From: Membranipora membranacea
Taxonomy: Eukaryota; Bryozoa; Gymnolaemata; Cheilostomatida; Membraniporidae
Direction: 5' to 3'
Assembly (NCBI GenBank): GCA_914767715.1
Contig: OU612066.1
Span: forward strand, 21,862,283 to 21,926,282
Length of the DNA stretch: 64,000 nucleotides
In this document: piece after piece, positions 1 through 11,562 of the stretch
Position numbering within the stretch: the stretch's first letter is position 1
Layout of the letters: each line of letters opens with the position of its first letter
Position numbers and translations under genes: made by a program
The notes under the pieces: model-generated
Seen by the model: only the letters and a program-made list of their open reading frames with translations
Databases searched by the model: none
Told to the model about the DNA's origin: nothing

Positions 1-310
1 TAACAGCAGTAATGACTCATGAGAATAATAAGTAAACTTACATGGCAGTTCTGTACATTTCTTCTTGTTGATAATATTTGTTATAGTAAGACATGTTCAT
101 GTAGTTATCACTTAGATTTCTATAGAATTTTACAGAGAATCACAGAAACACAGCTAGTTCAGACGGTAGCTTATTTCTGTTTGTTATGCTCAACATTCAG
201 TCATCATTGTGCTAACTGTTGTGTCATGGCGTGTCTCCATCAGTTGTTGGCCATTATTACTCTAGGTCACTTGATTTTGATTATAAGTTGTCCTCTCATT
301 ATTAGATTAT
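1..310. repeat. Duplicated segment, paired with 41070-41370
   Basis: This stretch aligns nearly end to end with 41070-41370: shared blocks include 'acttacatggcagttctgta', 'tcagtcatcattgtgctaa' and 'ttataagttgtcctctcac'. The copy at 41070 lies just upstream of a broken TRIM-family fragment, so this one may mark the edge of another array unit to the left of the window. The 97-codon frame over it is not kept in the other copy, so I do not call a gene. Confidence 0.75.
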
Positions 311-2161
311 GAGAGTAATAATTATGATAAATATAAGATGATTTTTCGTATTCAAAAATGATAAAATTATGTAGTTTATTCCTATGGTGTTCATATGACG
401 TCCAGGATGAAATTGCCTGACAAATAAAATTGTGTTCATATTATTTTGTTAACATCTTCTTAGTAATTTCTTTAGATTTTTTCAAACTGACAACTTGGTG
501 TTATATATAAATATAAACACACCATGATTGAACTTTTTCGCGAAACTTCCATACTCCATTCATATTATTCTGGCATCAGCTAATGCTGATTTAAAATTTA
601 GTTGAGTTGTATAGGATTTGTTTTCTTCCATGTTGTAAGATAACTATCTCTGTCCGTGCTGAGTCGCAGCATAAAACATGGCTAGTCCAGACTGCAATCT
701 TTGCTCATGTCATCAGACAGTTCTTTCGCCATCTTATTGGTATAAGTTGGTCCCATCAGTTTCATGATTAAAGGGATGTTTTATTTTTAGAATAACTGAA
801 CTGTGGCTAGCTGCCGTACACTGATATTCAGAACTAGAAGGCTACACTGTGGTATTATAAATAGAGAAGGGCCATGCAGTAGCTAATGCATATCAGTGGA
901 TATAGATATACCTCATCTGATATGTGAAGGTTACCGTAACTTGAAAGGGTGAGTTTTCATAATTATTCCTTCCTTTTCCTTTAGGACCCGGTAGGAGTTA
1001 GAGTGTCATCAGCATGTGATGTTCTCTCTGGAATCTAAAGGTTGCCTGTTATGATCTTGGGAGTTGTAGAAAGTGTCAAGGATTTGGATTTAAGGCTTAA
1101 CCAATTGTATTCATCAGCTCGATAACAATTCACATTCATTGTTTTTGGCAGTCATTACCCCTAACAAAGCTGAAAAATTTGCTATCTTTTGTGCAATGAT
1201 TAATCGAGAAACAGCGAAATTTACCTTCTCAACATTCACTCTACGCCAGATGTAACCCAGTGACAACGATCCCAATTATTCACATTCAAATCTTGAGCAC
1301 TGGGTACACACACTGATTTCGAGATTACACTATTAGCATGTGTATCTCTGATCGATAGAGCTGCTGTCGTAAATATTTGGGTTCCTACTTTCGGCTGAAT
1401 AAGAGGACAACTTATGATCAAACAATCATGATCGAAACAGAATTACCCAGCTCTGCATTATTAGTAATTCTATCTTCTCCCACTGAGCTTAGGCTAGCAA
1501 TACAAAGTTGTGATTTAACTTTGTTTGTCGAAAGTATGTACTAAATGCTCTTCTAAAACTGTAACAATGGTAAGATTAGATTTTCCCAAGTTAAATTAAA
1601 ATATTTAACAAGAAATGAGAAAATGATATGTGTATATCCAAAGGTTTGGGTATTCATCAATACGTCTCCTAAAAGCTGAATTTTAACTGCTCTGAGGCTA
1701 GGTGAATTAATTCACTCTCTATTGTCAGAGATATAAATGCAATAGTATATCACGTCATCAGTGTGCTTGATTCTATTGTATATGACCTAATGTGACCTAA
1801 TATGAGATGTTCAAACAGGCAGATATCCAGCGAGTAGCTACCAGTGGTACGCTAATTTCTTCCAACGGGTGTCGAGGTCACAAGGTCTGTGATTGAGACC
1901 AAAGGAGGTGACTGAAGTGTCGGGACGTTTATAAACTGTTGCTGGGGATCACATGAGATGCAACCCCGTTACGGACTTTGTCATCATGTACATGTAAGTT
2001 AGTATTGTTTATGACCAAAAAACAGCTGACATTTATTTGTCAAAATTATGATGTTGATTTGTTAATATGTTGCTTATTAATAGACAGTGTGATCAATATA
2101 TTACCCTAGCTGATGTATTAGGTGTCACCACTGACATGAATAAACTCATTTTAGTCCATAT
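311..2161. other. AT-rich intergenic DNA, no gene seen
   Basis: No open frame with recognisable protein similarity, no splice-consistent exon set and no clear repeat structure were found here. A 61-codon minus-strand frame at 1236-1421 has no supporting feature. Confidence 0.5.
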
Positions 2162-2250
2162 CAGCCTAGCCTAGCCTAGCCTAGCCTAGCCTAGCCTAGC
2201 CTAGCCTAGCCTAGCCTAGCCTAGCCTAGCCTAGCCTAGCCTAGCCTAGC
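2162..2250. repeat. Pentanucleotide microsatellite (AGCCT)n
   Basis: About 17-18 uninterrupted copies of the 5-bp unit CCTAG run through this stretch. It lies just outside the left edge of segmental duplication copy 1 and is absent beside copy 2, where only a single 'cttagctgatctag' is seen near 53390. It is a perfect, hence probably recent and polymorphic, array. Confidence 0.97.
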
Positions 2251-2359
2251 TGATGTATAATATATCACAACTGACTTGACTTACTTCCTTTTAAGCCTTT
2301 ACATTGTATGCTACCATTTGTCTATGTATGCTACTGATAAACAAGTAAGAGATTGATAG

Positions 2360-4150
2360 CCCTTACAGGTTAACTTCCATCAATCAATCACATATAAACT
2401 GTGTGTAAAAAAATTGAAACTGCCACATGGATTTCCCACTTGTCACAGTTTTGTTTCGCTTATTTGTCAGGCTATTAAGATGAGGCTGTTTAACTTATTA
2501 CACAGCAGTCTGCAGTCACAGCTTGAACAAGGAAGTTAGTAACAAGCAGTGGAGATTTAGATAGAGCAACACACAGAGAGTTTACAGGATATAACCATTG
2601 AAAATATCAGGTCAGTAGGATGTACAATCAAGGCATTAGGTACTCTAACTCTCTCTGCCTCTTTATATAAGGGTGTTGAACTTCTAATCCCTTTGTTCAG
2701 TTTTTTATCACAACTTACTCTGGTTAGGGATTAGGGTCGCTAACAGAGGTTTTTTTATAGAGAGATAAGTGTAACTTCATTGAGACATTGATATGAAGGT
2801 TATTGCAATCTATTGTTAACCATACTGTGACCTCTATTACTGCAGGCTCTGCGATACCATTAATCTTGCATTTCGGAATGCTTAACTTGAAGACTCCCTC
2901 GTACTATTATACACATGTCTTGCTTGCTCACAGCGGACCCCTTCCACTTTAATTCAGTGTTTGGGGAAAGAAAGTGGGATATGAAAGAGTGTCCTCATTG
3001 TTTTTCTCATTCCCTGACCCACTTTAGAATCACTTGTCAGTGTGATTAAAATATACCCCAGCTAATGTAAATTCCTTTGAGTCCATATCAGCCCTTTCAT
3101 TGAATGCGACTGATAAGTAGTGAGTAATTGAACCCTTACAGGTTAACCTCCTTCAGTCAATCACATATAAACAGTGTGTTAAAAAATTGAAACTGCCACA
3201 TGGATTTCCCTCTTGTCACAGTTTTGTTTTGCTTATTTGTCAGCCAGTTAACTTATTACACAGCAGTCTGCAGTCACAGCTTGAACAAGGAAGTTAGTAA
3301 AAAGCAGTGGAGATTTAGTCATAACTACACACAGAGTTTACAGGACATAACCATTGAGGATATCAGGCCAGTGGTATGTACAATCAAGGTGTTAGATACT
3401 CTCTCTAACTCTTTTAGGGTGTTGAACATCTAATCGCCTTGTTCAGTTTTGTATCACTGCTTACTCTGGTTAGGGATTCGGGTCGCTAATAGTGGTTTTT
3501 TTTTATGGAGAGTAACTTCATTGATATGATGGTTATTGCATTCTATTGTGAACCATACTGTGATCTCTATTACTGCAGGCTCTGCGATGATACAGTAATC
3601 TTACATTTCGAAATGTTAAACTGGAAGACTCCCTCCTATTATACACATGTCTTGCTCACAGCGGACCTCTTCCGCTTAAATTTAGTTTTTGGGTGAAAGA
3701 AAGTGCGATGACCCACTTTAAAATCACTTGTCAGTGTGTTCAAATATACTCCAGCTAATATAAATTCCTTTTAGTCCATATCAGCCCTTTTATTGAATAA
3801 CCCTTACAGGTTAGCCTACATCAATCAATTACATCTAAACTGTGTGTTAAAAAACCGAAACTGCCACATGGATTTCCCACTTGTCACAGTTTTGTTTCGC
3901 TTATTTGTCAGGCAGTTAACTTATCACACAGCAGTCTGCAGTCACAGCTTGAACAAGGACGTTAGTAACAACCAGTTGAGATTTAGTTATAACTACACAC
4001 AGAGAGGTTACAGGATATAACCATTGAGAACATCAGGTCAGTAGTATGTACAATCAAGGTGTTAGATACTCTCTCTAACTCTTTTAGGGTGTTGAACATC
4101 TAATCGCCTTGTTCAATTTTGTATCACTGCTTAATCTTATTAGGGATTAG
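2360..4150. repeat. Tandem units of about 0.7 kb upstream of TRIM gene 1
   Basis: Three head-to-tail diverged units start near 2360, 3140 and 3800, the last one truncated. Each carries 'cacttgtcacagttttgttt', 'gcagtcacagcttgaacaag', 'gggtgttgaac' and, in the first two, 'tactgcaggctctgcgat'. The same three-unit arrangement precedes TRIM gene 2 at 53440-55215. Short frames in the units (for example 3200-3433 and 3505-3696) are not kept across all units, so I regard the units as non-coding. They could hold promoter or 5' untranslated exons: the 'cttttag' at 4505-4511 looks like a splice acceptor 5' of the start codon. Confidence 0.85.
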
Positions 4151-4543
4151 GGTAGCAAATAATGGCATTTTATAGTCAACCAACTGAGATCTCAATTATG
4201 GAGAGCTATATTACCAGATTTGTAGTCACCCTTCTGTTTATATACATACACAGGTCATGCTCACAGCAGGCACTTTGCAAATAAAATTCATTATTTGGGA
4301 GGGGCAGGGAGAAAGAGCGAATTTAAAAGAGTCTCCTCACTTCGGTGGTAACACTTGGATGTAATTCTCAGTTTGCTATAGATGGCGATGTGCGCCTTCA
4401 CCTGAGCTAGCAAGCACACCCACATATGGAAAGGCGGGGCTTCCCCTGATCTTCTTGTTCTAGGTATTGTTATTAGCAATATTATGTCGATAATGTATTC
4501 ATGCTTTTAGATCCACTGAGTGACACAGGATCACATATGAGAA

Positions 4544-7500
4544 ATGGCCGTCTCAGTAGCAGAAGATGCACCACATCTGGTCACATGTGGTAACTGCCTC
4601 GAGGAAGAGGGGTTTATCCATAACCCGATGTTTCTGCCCTGTGATCATGTCTGCTGTGAGACTTGTCTGAGGAGGCAACTGAAGAAGACGGATGTAATCG
4701 AATGCAGAGTTTGTCAGTAAGTATTAGCTTCACAGAGCCTCTAATATGACAGCATTTCTAAGAACAGTATTGCAATCAGTCTCTGATTCAAACATTCAAC
4801 TACGTATTATATTGTTGTGTAGCTCCACATTGATTCAACTTATCTAGTCAGATGATTAACACCATTAATCTGTATCCAATTTAAAACATTTCCTTCACAT
4901 AATTTCCTGTTTTCCAGGAAAGGGGGCGGGGCAGTGTTGGTGGGAGAGCTGGCAGGATAGAATAAGTGGGACGCGGGATGGTCTAAGTGGCATGGTTGGC
5001 TTAATGGTACTGGCCACATGTATCCTTCAGTAATTCAATTGTAGCATTACTCCGCTCGATAATTGATTCAGTATGACATAATGCACAACATTTCTTGATT
5101 TGCAGAAACATGTGCAAAGTGGTTATAGACAACCTTCCCTCAGCCCTTGAGAATGTTCACCCAGTTACTTTCTGTGAGCCGTGCGAGAAAAGTGGGAAAC
5201 TCAATATGACTGCCAACACTTACTGTCTGACCTGTGAACATAAGTTCTGTGCTGCTCATCAGAAGGTAAATACCAATCGTGAACTTTTCTATGGGTGTCT
5301 GTTAAACAGGTTTGAGAAATAATTTTGTAATTTGAACAGCAATATCAGTGATAGCTATGGAAGGAATGAGTAATATATATATATATATTATGTTGATATA
5401 TATAACTCTATGGTGAAACATTAATGTAAAAGGGAGGGAGAGAACTTTGCTTTATGTCTATTAAGGATCAAGTTTTTGATAATTTTGTAATTTACAGCTT
5501 CACATTGAGCTAAACTGGCATCATGAGACTCAGAATATAAAGGAGTACATGAGATCAACCTCAACAGTAGATCAGCAGAAGTTCTGTGAGACCCACAAAG
5601 ATCAAGTCATCGGATTTGGTTGCTCAAAGTGTGCAAAGGTTTACTGTTTTGAGTGTGTGTCCTCTGTTGGCCTTTGCCAAAATGGTGAGTGACAATTCCA
5701 GTAACAGTGGTAGTATGAGTTCCATTTTATTGTAATTGCAGTCTCGATAACCTGATCAAAAGTTTGTTCTCCCTCTGAAACTGAGGAGCCAACTCCTGAC
5801 ATCATAATTAACATTTCGCCTATCGGGGCCTCCACAGGAGGTGGGTCTCTTAATTAAAAAAATAAAAAGCAAAATTATTTTCTATTTGTCCCTTGTTCAG
5901 TAAGTAAGACCTGCTAGTGATCTTGTTCCCGACGTGTTCACACCCTTGGCAATACCCTTGACCGCATGTTCCTACTACTTCAAAATACACTCCTGCAATT
6001 TTATAAAGTTATGATCATCACATTGAAGTTTACTCATAATGTTAAATGTTCCTTCAATATTAACACGCACCATAGATTATTAGATTAGACCAGCTTGTTC
6101 AATGCCATATACCAAACTGATAGATTTGAGTTTTCTTATTACCCTCTAGGTTCTAACCACAAGCTCATGTCTCTAAAAGAGCTCTCAGCTGAGGTGAAGA
6201 GATTACTGGAGCCTAAGAAGAAGGAATGTGAAGAGCTGTTTGATAAATGGTCAGCTGTGATGAAGGAGGCAGCGATCACTCTGTCTAACTGGGATACAGA
6301 AACTGAGAAAGGAGTCAAAATTATTGATGATACAGAGGAGAAACAGGTATTGTGATCATGCAGAAAAATGTAATACCAAAACTGATGGGGGGAATTTTCC
6401 TTACCAAGTTTTCTACCTAATTATTCAGGAGGTTCAAAAGTTTGAACACCACAGCAAAACATTTATAATCTGAGTGAGCGTGAAAAATGATTTTATCTGC
6501 CTCATTTTGAATTTTTTCAGGACTTAATAACACTGTAGAACCATTCCGTGGTCAAATTGTGCTGTTAGCAGCCTTTACATGTCAACTTAATCTCTTTCTT
6601 TTATAGATAAAAGCTATCAGAGAGAAATATGGAAAGTTGAAGGAGGAGTATATCACAAACAGAAGCAGCACTAAAGATAAGCTAACAGAGTATATAGAGG
6701 AGGATGCTGGACTAAAACTCACTGAGTTTCATGAACAGATTAAAATATTACGGTCTGATCTGTCTAAACAACACTGTGTAAGTTACTCTATTTCAATATG
6801 GTGGAACCGACATTTAGAAAAGCCAAACAATGGGGGGCCAATGACTCTACATCTATGCCAACAAGCTGTATAGATGCTTTTTTTTTTGCTGAAATTGGCG
6901 ATGGCTTTTTTAGATGCAAACAAGGAAAGATAAAAAATACATTTACAGTCATTAGTAACAGGAACCGCCCTGCCCGAATTGAGACATCAGAATTGTCCCC
7001 ACATTGAAATTAAGGGGACAAGTATAATGTCTTACAATTTCATAGTTTTATACTGTTAACTCATGTTATCAATCAGGTTGACGCTTTTGCAGCATTTTAT
7101 GATATGATAGTAGAAATTAAATAACCTTAAAGTGGTTACCTTTACACATTTATGATTTTCCCTCATTGGAATACTTGAATACCAGACTTATTTGAGTTAA
7201 TGAGTGTGTGTGGTTACTAAAAGTTTTTACATCTTCTTTCTTCCCTTTCTTATCTTACAGGTTGACTTGCTGCAAACAAAGAATGAGTTAGAAGCTAAAC
7301 TAAATGATATGGCTGTTAAAGGATTTCAAGGTCTGGTGGTGGAAAACCAACAACTGATCCAGACCGATGGTATGCCTCTAATTTTCCTAGTGCGAGCCTC
7401 GCCATACAATGTGCAAGCGCTACAAAGCAACAGTTTCATGAAAAAGTTCTGTATGATTATATTTTTAGTGGAAATGTACGGCCCTACTAGCTGTAAAACA

Positions 7501-8778
7501 AACCTGTCAGTAATGTGTAAATTCATAATCCTAAAAACGTTAAAAATGCTTCTTACCTATAGACATATCATCATAATTAATCACAGGGTTAGATGATATA
7601 GTTCTAATGATTGCTGGATTTGTTGTAATTCTGGTGCATCAACACAACATGTAATATAGGTGATCAGTCATTTACTGTGTTTCAGATTCTGACACCACAG
7701 AGATAAACGCTGCTCTGGTACCAACAGATGACTTTGTGATCGGTGATGACCTCATGGGAAGTAGAAAACCTCCGACCTCGATACAGCTGGTGAAGCAGCT
7801 GGCAGCAAATAACTGTTGCCTCACATCATGTAGTTATAAAGGTGTGACTTATGTAGGTCTAAGCAGAGGCTCAATCAACAGAATAGATGAAGCTGGTAAC
7901 AAGACAACAGACTTCATCAAACTTCCCACTCACATCATCACCATAAGAGCTCATAAGGATCGACTCTACATTCTCGTGTACGGACAACCTTACAAGATCT
8001 ATGTGTATGATTTGAAAGGTCAACAGATCACAACTTGGGATCACTCAGACAGACATGGCAATTATTACCATGGGAACAAACTGTGCATTGTGAACAATCA
8101 GATTTTTGCTGCTGATGCCACCAATAAGAGAATCACTAACTATAATCTCAACGGGAAAGTGATGAGACAGATTCCATGTCCTAAGATCCCAACCAACACC
8201 GGCATATCCATGTGTTCAGCAGGAGAAGACTCTGTCATCATCACCACAGGCTCATCTCCTCAGGTCTTCAAGTACAACATGAACACACAAACTGTACTCT
8301 GGACTACAAGCCTCACAGCAGAACCACTCTCTGTAGCCTGCAGTAATGATGTAGTACTGGTCAGTGGAAATGGACACGGGGGCAGTAAGAGAGGTGTATG
8401 GATAGAAGTTCTAAATACAGCAACTGGTAAGAACTTTACTCGTTAAATTGTATTATATATATGTAGGTCTTCCATATAACAATAGAGTACTACAAAGTCC
8501 TAGTTTAATTAGTTAGGGATTAGGGGATCAGTACCCTCATCGAAGCAACCAAACCACCAGTTAAATGTACGGATTTTGTTACCTTGTTCTGTGCGGTCTA
8601 ATGTATACGTATACTTTCTAATCCTCTATTGCAAATTTCAGGTGAACGCATAACAGAATTTAACGATCATGAAGGAGTACAGACGGAGGTGTTTGATTTA
8701 TGGACAGAGAATAACAGACTGCTGGTGCCCAGCTATCATCAGAGCTCTGTGCTGTGTTATGAACTTCTCTATGATTAA
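4544..8778 (+). CDS. TRIM-NHL-type RING E3 ligase, gene 1 (8 exons, 624 aa)
   Basis: Exons, all GT-AG with agreeing phases: 4544-4716, 5106-5265, 5498-5684, 6150-6346, 6607-6777, 7261-7369, 7686-8426, 8642-8778. Visible domains: RING-HC, residues 15-57 (C15, C18, C33, H35, C38, C41, C54, C57); a first B-box-like cluster (C81, C84, C98, C101, C106, H109); B-box 2 (C141, H144, C153, C156, C161, C164); a charged helical, probably coiled-coil stretch about 174-332; and a C-terminal repeat region about 355-624 with strands such as 'KIYVYDLKGQQITTW' and 'QVFKYNMNTQTVLW', typical of an NHL-like beta-propeller. By family, RING recruits an E2 for ubiquitin transfer, the coiled coil dimerises, and the propeller binds protein or RNA. 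The start is the first ATG, just before the RING. It is a close paralogue of 55608-60037. The target is unknown. The propeller class is my inference from repeat pattern; the RING and B-boxes are seen directly. Confidence 0.9.
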
Positions 8779-8869
8779 TGTTTAGCTTTTAGTAACTTTA
8801 TATAGGCGGCGAACTTATATATAAATTATGATTCCCCAAAACCGTTGCCCACTTGATGAATACATTTCC

Positions 8870-8875
8870 AATAAA
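8870..8875 (+). terminator. Poly(A) signal AATAAA of TRIM gene 1
   Basis: A canonical AATAAA lies 92 bp after the stop codon and is kept at the same place in the duplicate gene (60130-60135). Confidence 0.75.
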
Positions 8876-9606
8876 CAAAATTTAGTTTTGGATATTTTGT
8901 GGTCAACCTTATCAGCATAAAGCTCACCACCATCAAGGCCGATAAACTTTACACTTTATAGAGTTTAAACCAAGTTAAATCATTAACTATTGGCAGTTGA
9001 TTGCATTGTTTACAAAAGTGTTATGCTAACATTTCCGCCTAGTTATTACATTCCATTTACAGTAATTTCAAAAGCTTTCCAGCTATAATTTGTTTAAAAA
9101 GATTTATGTATTTATGCCTGTAATCAACAAGACCCAAATACGACCTTAGTGGTTAGTCTGAGCAGGGAGAGGGGAATTCAATTTTTACTGGACTGAGCCC
9201 CTATTGATAGCTTTTAACCTATTTTAATTTCCACCATAAGTAAGCTGTTTACTCTATGATTTATTTCCATTTCACACAAAAAATACAGATTTAAACTTAT
9301 TTTATTTCAACTGCATAAGCAAGTATTTCCGGCGCAACAGTACTGTCCCCCAAAGTCCACTTGTTCTGATAGGATGGTACTGCAATTGTAACTAGCAGTA
9401 GACAAAAGATAGATATTCTTCAAGTCATCAAGAGAAGTCATCAAGCCCTTTTGAATCCAGCTTGAATATATATGTTAAGGCTTTCCGGCGAGTCAACATA
9501 AACGCAAGCGCTACAGTCAGGATGGAGAACATCATTACAGTTAAAATAAGCAGTACTGTATTTTAGAAAAACACGCATTATACCATTATATTATATTGAT
9601 AACAAC

Positions 9607-9792
9607 ATGGCAACTTTGGGAACAGGAGGTTTTCCAGAGCACCATGCTGATAGATACAATAAAATATTCTATGCATTGATGCCTGAACGGTGTCGACAAG
9701 AAAGGCAGTGGTTTGAAGACAGATTGACCAGCTTCCTTACTATTGTTTCTCCAAAATGGACAAATCTATGTATACAACCTTTGCTCTATACT
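9607..9792 (+). CDS. Conserved first exon of an unknown gene (copy 1)
   Basis: An ATG-started frame of 62 codons (beginning MATLGTGGFPEHHADRYNK) ends at a strong splice donor, 'ct|gtaagt', at 9793. The duplicate at 60854-61039 keeps start, frame, length and donor. Between copies there are three silent changes, plus replacements grouped around residues 8 and 37-42 (G/H, E/R, WF/LV, D/N). I do not recognise the family. I could not find the following exon: downstream sequence holds foldback elements and a minus-strand exon. It lies about 0.8 kb after TRIM gene 1 in the same orientation and could be an independent gene or a pseudo-exon. Confidence 0.45.
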
Positions 9793-10302
9793 GTAAGTAT
9801 CAATTGGGGCTGATGATTCTGATATTTCCAAAGTACAATATGTTAATACAAGAAATATTTGAGATCATGGATAAACTCGCTCCGCAGTTTCAATGCTTTA
9901 AACATGGTTAATAACTCGTGCTCAGGATCCTTAGTGTCATGAGCTAGTTTTAGGTCATGAAGTACATGATGTGAATGCTGATGTCAGCATTGTAAGTATA
10001 GCAAGACCCGCAGGCAGCGAGAATTGTTGACAGACATCTGACAATAGATTTTAACCGTATTCATTGCAAATATGAATATGTGTCTGGTAAAAAGACCCTT
10101 ACACAACTACTACCCCTCTGGTTCTAGCTGGGCTTTGTATATATTTGGGATTGTTCCTTTGGTTGCATTTTGTTCTCGACGGAAATTTGTGACGCCCATA
10201 TCAGTAGATCATGTTGCCATGCTTTGTCATCAGATACATCATTCTTAGTCTGAGCTTAGAAACAGTGATTGACCTCTTCTTGAAGTATCTTCATGGGAAG
10301 GA
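9793..10302. other. Non-coding stretch, well conserved in both copies
   Basis: It aligns with 61040-61570, with scattered substitutions and small indels (for example an extra 'aactattgtagt' in copy 2 near 61442). No frame with support was seen. Confidence 0.5.
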
Positions 10303-10532
10303 CTATTCTGTGGTTTTTCTCCTCTGATGCGATGCCAGTAGGCCTAACCCCGAGCCGGCGTCAGTGATATTAGCGCTTTGTGGTGGCTGATACGTAAACC
10401 TTATCGATCTGTGTTGGATCTTCTCAGGTGACCCAACGTCTATGTTGAAGGTGGAGTCAATCGTTGGCCAGTCACAAAACTCCACTGAGAGGTGGTTCTG
10501 ACTAAAACATCTACTGTCCGCCCAGACGGTCT
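10303..10532 (-). CDS. Conserved minus-strand exon of an unknown gene (copy 1)
   Basis: Read on the minus strand, a frame opens after an acceptor-like 'cgctttccag|ag' (exon start 10532) and runs 75 codons to a TAG at 10303-10305. The peptide includes 'VEFCDWPTIDSTFNIDVGSP' and 'IRFTYQPPQSANITDAGSG'. The duplicate at 61571-61800 has exactly three nucleotide differences, and all are silent in this frame (CAG/CAA, ATA/ATC, GAC/GAT), while flanking DNA differs more and has indels. That pattern suggests a selected protein. I do not recognise the family and found no ATG exon. The short minus-strand frame with a membrane-helix look near 9430-9556 could belong to the same gene, but the splice phases do not join directly. 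Confidence 0.45.
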
Positions 10533-10853
10533 CTGGAAAGCGATTGATAAAAAACCTTCACTGGTAATATTTGCTTGTTGAGCAATTGAGAGTTGTCTCC
10601 TCATTGATTATTTTGAGACAACTCCAAACAGGAAATGAATGATCGGCCATTTGTAACTTATGCAGACAACATGCCATATGATTCCATCTGCCTAAGCTGC
10701 TTTCTTTTAGAATTGTTAAATTCTTGAAACTAATGTCTGTATGTATTATTTAATAAGTGAGAACATGAAAACATCTGCAACCAATTAACTAACACTCATT
10801 GCTGAAGCTTCTGGTACTGAACTCTACTTGGGTCTTGGAGAGTGATGTTTGTC

Positions 10854-10998
10854 CACAGGTCTACTCCAAAACCTGGGATTTTAGCAATGTTTGACTGCCC
10901 CCCTTGAGTTTTTGTTGTTTTGTTTTACAAAACAAAAACAAAATCTCAAGGGGGCAGTCAAACATTGCCAAAATCCCAGGTTTTGGAGTAGACCTGTG
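10854..10998. repeat. Foldback element, about 70-bp arms (copy 1)
   Basis: The left arm ('cacaggtctactccaaaacc' onward) is matched by its reverse complement ending at 10998, with a very short A/T-rich centre. The same hairpin sits at 62123-62267, so it predates the duplication. It has the form of a MITE-like or foldback insertion. The 101-codon minus frame across it is an effect of the inverted repeat. Confidence 0.9.
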
Positions 10999-11562
10999 GC
11001 TGAGGGGTGATTCATAGATATGATAGGACATGTAGGTATCTGGAGTCACAAGCATGTTTACATTGCAAAAACATGTAATGCTTCCCAGCGGGCACATTGT
11101 ATGAGGCAACATGTTTCCAATGTCGCAATTGGATTGTTTCTCTGTTGCATGGTACACGTTTAACATTCAATATCTTTTAGAGGCATAAACGGTGCATACA
11201 AAGCAACACAGTTTTTTTCAATATGGTAACTGCGCAATAATCACAGCTACTTTACTAGAGAGTAATTTGCAATAATACTGGCATCATATGGGATAAAATG
11301 CTTTGCAATTTGTTTGCTAACACTCTGTGTGGCTCCAAATTGTGTGAAATTCTATTTTGCACTGTTTTATTCCATTTTCTTAAAATAAAATCTAGTCTCT
11401 AAACTGCATGGGAATCAAAGGCCCCCTGCAGTGAAAGAATGAGGGAAAGAATGGAATGCAGACAGATGAAAATAGCATACCTGCACTTTACCTATATGTA
11501 TCTCCTTATAAACAGTCATCTGAAGTCTTTGCCATTGAAAATGTGTGAAAACCACTGATACT

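Noticed and set aside
2162-2250. CRISPR-like array
   Set aside because: Units are 5 bp with no spacers, in animal DNA; it is a plain microsatellite.
7204-7596. 130-codon plus frame spanning TRIM gene 1 exon 6
   Set aside because: Only 7261-7369 is exon; the rest is intron read-through and is not kept in gene 2.
10861-11166. 101-codon minus-strand frame, also open in copy 2 (62130-62435)
   Set aside because: Much of it is the foldback arms read through. Openness in both copies follows from high overall identity, and replacements are not biased to silent sites.
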